Notes under the pieces: generated by a model | Told to the model about the DNA's origin: nothing | The model's input: the letters and a program-made list of their open reading frames with translations, nothing else | The model's database searches: none | Shown: positions 45,195-46,067 of the stretch, in pieces | How the letters are laid out: each line of letters starts with the position of its first letter | Numbering within the stretch: position 1 is the first letter of the stretch | Origin: Catenulispora rubra | GTDB lineage: Bacteria; Actinomycetota; Actinomycetes; Streptomycetales; Catenulisporaceae | Direction: 5' to 3' | Length of the DNA: 46,067 bases | Assembly: GCF_015356825.1 (NCBI RefSeq) | Contig: NZ_JAACYW010000063.1 | Coordinates: 1-46,067 of the forward strand | Program-made: the position numbers and the translations under genes

Positions 45195-46067
45195 ATGAGC
45201 GAGACCCCGGAGAGCGGTGAAGTCGCGGATGTTGAGGGCGTGGCTGGGGCTGTGGCTGGCGCTGTCGGCATGGTGTGGGATGCGGATGGTGGCGTGGGCG
45301 TTGACGCCGATGGTGGTGGTGATGGCAACGGCGCTGGCGGTGGCGCTCGCGTTGGTGCAGGGCGGCGCGATCCGTTGCTCGTTGATGTCTTCACCGGTAT
45401 CCGGCGAAGGTTGAGCGCGACGGGTACTGACCTGGTGATGCTTGCTGCCGCGCGTCCGCAGGATGGGGTGGATGCTTATGTCGATGCTGCGCACCGGCAT
45501 GGCTTGGACGGCGTGATCGTCATGGGCGTTGATGAGGGGCATCCGGCGCTTACTGCGCTGACTGCTTCTGGGTTGGCGTGTGTGGCGGTGGATTTGCCGT
45601 TGTATCGGAATCGCACGACGTATGTCGCTTCCGATCATCGGGCTGGGGCGGCTTCGGCGGTGGGGTATCTGCACGGGCTTGGGCACCGTGCTATCGCGAC
45701 TGTGACGGGGCCGCTTTCGCTTATGCCGACTGTGGAGCGGTTGGTCGGGTATCGGTTCGAGATGGCTCGGACGGGTACGGCGGTGCGGGCCGAGTATGTC
45801 GTTTCCGGTGAGTACACCGAGGAGAGCGGGTACGAGTGCGCGCGGCGGCTGATGGCGCTGGCCGAGCCGCCGACCGCGGTGTTCGCCGCTGACGATCGGA
45901 TGGCGGTCGGGGTGCTGCGGGCGCTGGGGGATCTTGGGGTGGCGGTGCCTGGGGAGGTTTCGGTTGTCGGGTTCGATGATGTGGAAGCGGCATCGTTGGT
46001 GCGGCCGGGGTTGACGACGGTGGCGCAGGACCATGCGGGGATTGGGGCGGGGGCTGTGGAGTTGTTG
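45195..46067 (+). CDS. LacI-type sensor protein apparently lacking its HTH, 3' end beyond window
   Basis: 291 codons from ATG 45195 are open to the right edge. The sensor domain is normal: HRHGLDGVIVMGVDEGHPAL, then YVASDHRAGAASAVGYLHGL, LMPTVERLVGYRFEMA, TAVFAADDRMAVGVLRALGD and VPGEVSVVGFDDVEAASLVR. The expected HTH and hinge are absent; instead residues 1-57 are SETPESGEVADVEGVAGAV followed by a Gly/Asp-rich run (GGVGVDADGGGDGNGAGGG). The upstream ALDH gene ends 25 bases before, leaving no room for an HTH in frame. The normal start of the sensor (GMVWDAD) seems to be split by the low-complexity insert. It may be a ligand-binding regulator without DNA contact, or a decayed gene. Confidence 0.78.
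   Translation, partial: MSETPESGEVADVEGVAGAVAGAVGMVWDADGGVGVDADGGGDGNGAGGGARVGAGRRDPLLVDVFTGIRRRLSATGTDLVMLAAARPQDGVDAYVDAAHRHGLDGVIVMGVDEGHPALTALTASGLACVAVDLPLYRNRTTYVASDHRAGAASAVGYLHGLGHRAIATVTGPLSLMPTVERLVGYRFEMARTGTAVRAEYVVSGEYTEESGYECARRLMALAEPPTAVFAADDRMAVGVLRALGDLGVAVPGEVSVVGFDDVEAASLVRPGLTTVAQDHAGIGAGAVELL

Noticed and set aside
1..46067. CRISPR array, tRNA/rRNA, insertion sequence or prophage
   Set aside because: No regularly spaced 28-37-bp repeats with unique spacers, no cloverleaf or rRNA-like segment and no transposase, integrase or phage gene was recognised; the tandem repeats found have no spacers.
1..46067. Secondary-metabolite gene cluster
   Set aside because: Despite an acylase, two exporters, a methyltransferase and an FAD enzyme, there is no core synthase (PKS, NRPS, terpene cyclase, lanthipeptide) and the genes are scattered.

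Overview
The window is high-GC DNA (strong G/C preference at third codon positions, many GTG starts, GTGA/ATGA stop-start overlaps, GGAGG-type ribosome sites) typical of a filamentous actinobacterium. Gene content (paired trehalose genes, SigE-type ECF factor, DUF1345, DUF3105, secreted Ig-like and discoidin proteins, LacI/TetR/MocR regulators) fits Streptomyces-like taxa. Catenulisporaceae is a plausible guess, but no ribosomal marker is present to fix it. I see no rRNA, tRNA, CRISPR array or intact mobile element.

Layout. 1-3.7 kb: two GTGA-coupled, related helix-turn-helix genes on the minus strand (the second runs off the left edge), one of them a membrane protein with an external peptidoglycan-binding domain; then otsA-otsB for trehalose synthesis. 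4.0-7.0 kb: a CbiX-like chelatase preceded by a ten-copy 9-bp repeat, a truncated beta-phosphoglucomutase start, a YunG-family gene and a secreted BAAT-type alpha/beta hydrolase closed by a strong terminator. 7.1-11.3 kb: a secreted beta-helix enzyme with two discoidin modules, divergent from a LacI regulator; the shared promoter holds two matching operators and an 11-bp tandem repeat. 11.3-13.4 kb: a TetR-MFS pair with a 40-bp perfect palindrome between them. 13.4-16.2 kb: a broken maltose acetyltransferase, DUF1345, PRC-barrel, a tiny membrane protein, a hemerythrin remnant and a CBS-pair protein. 16.2-23.4 kb: an FAD dehydrogenase, a Nei/Fpg glycosylase, a WD40-like protein, secreted and lipoprotein genes, and an anti-sigma factor without an adjacent sigma gene.

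23.5-29.1 kb is the most coherent module. TlpA and CcdA (thiol redox transfer), a BlaI repressor with its M56 metalloprotease, a cupredoxin-like lipoprotein, a polytopic membrane protein and a DUF3105 protein all share a CTAAG-N5-TAGG-like element in their promoter regions. This suggests one BlaI-controlled envelope redox or metal regulon.

29.1-37.5 kb: a secreted penicillin-acylase-type Ntn hydrolase; a DEAD-box helicase behind a long structured leader; a 60-bp tandem repeat region; a small hypothetical gene; a metallophosphoesterase whose stop-codon region is repeated five times; a MocR regulator. 37.5-46.1 kb: a barstar-domain protein with no visible toxin, LuxR and other gene remnants, an MFS exporter coupled to a small exported protein, an ECF sigma factor with a DUF4232 membrane partner, a methyltransferase, a benzaldehyde-dehydrogenase-like ALDH, and a LacI-type sensor that appears to lack its DNA-binding domain and runs off the right edge.

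Two patterns recur across the window: short tandem repeats with periods of 9-12 bp in coding and upstream regions, and several small gene remnants, suggesting frequent slippage and deletion. Functions are assigned from recognisable motifs only; no database search was possible.
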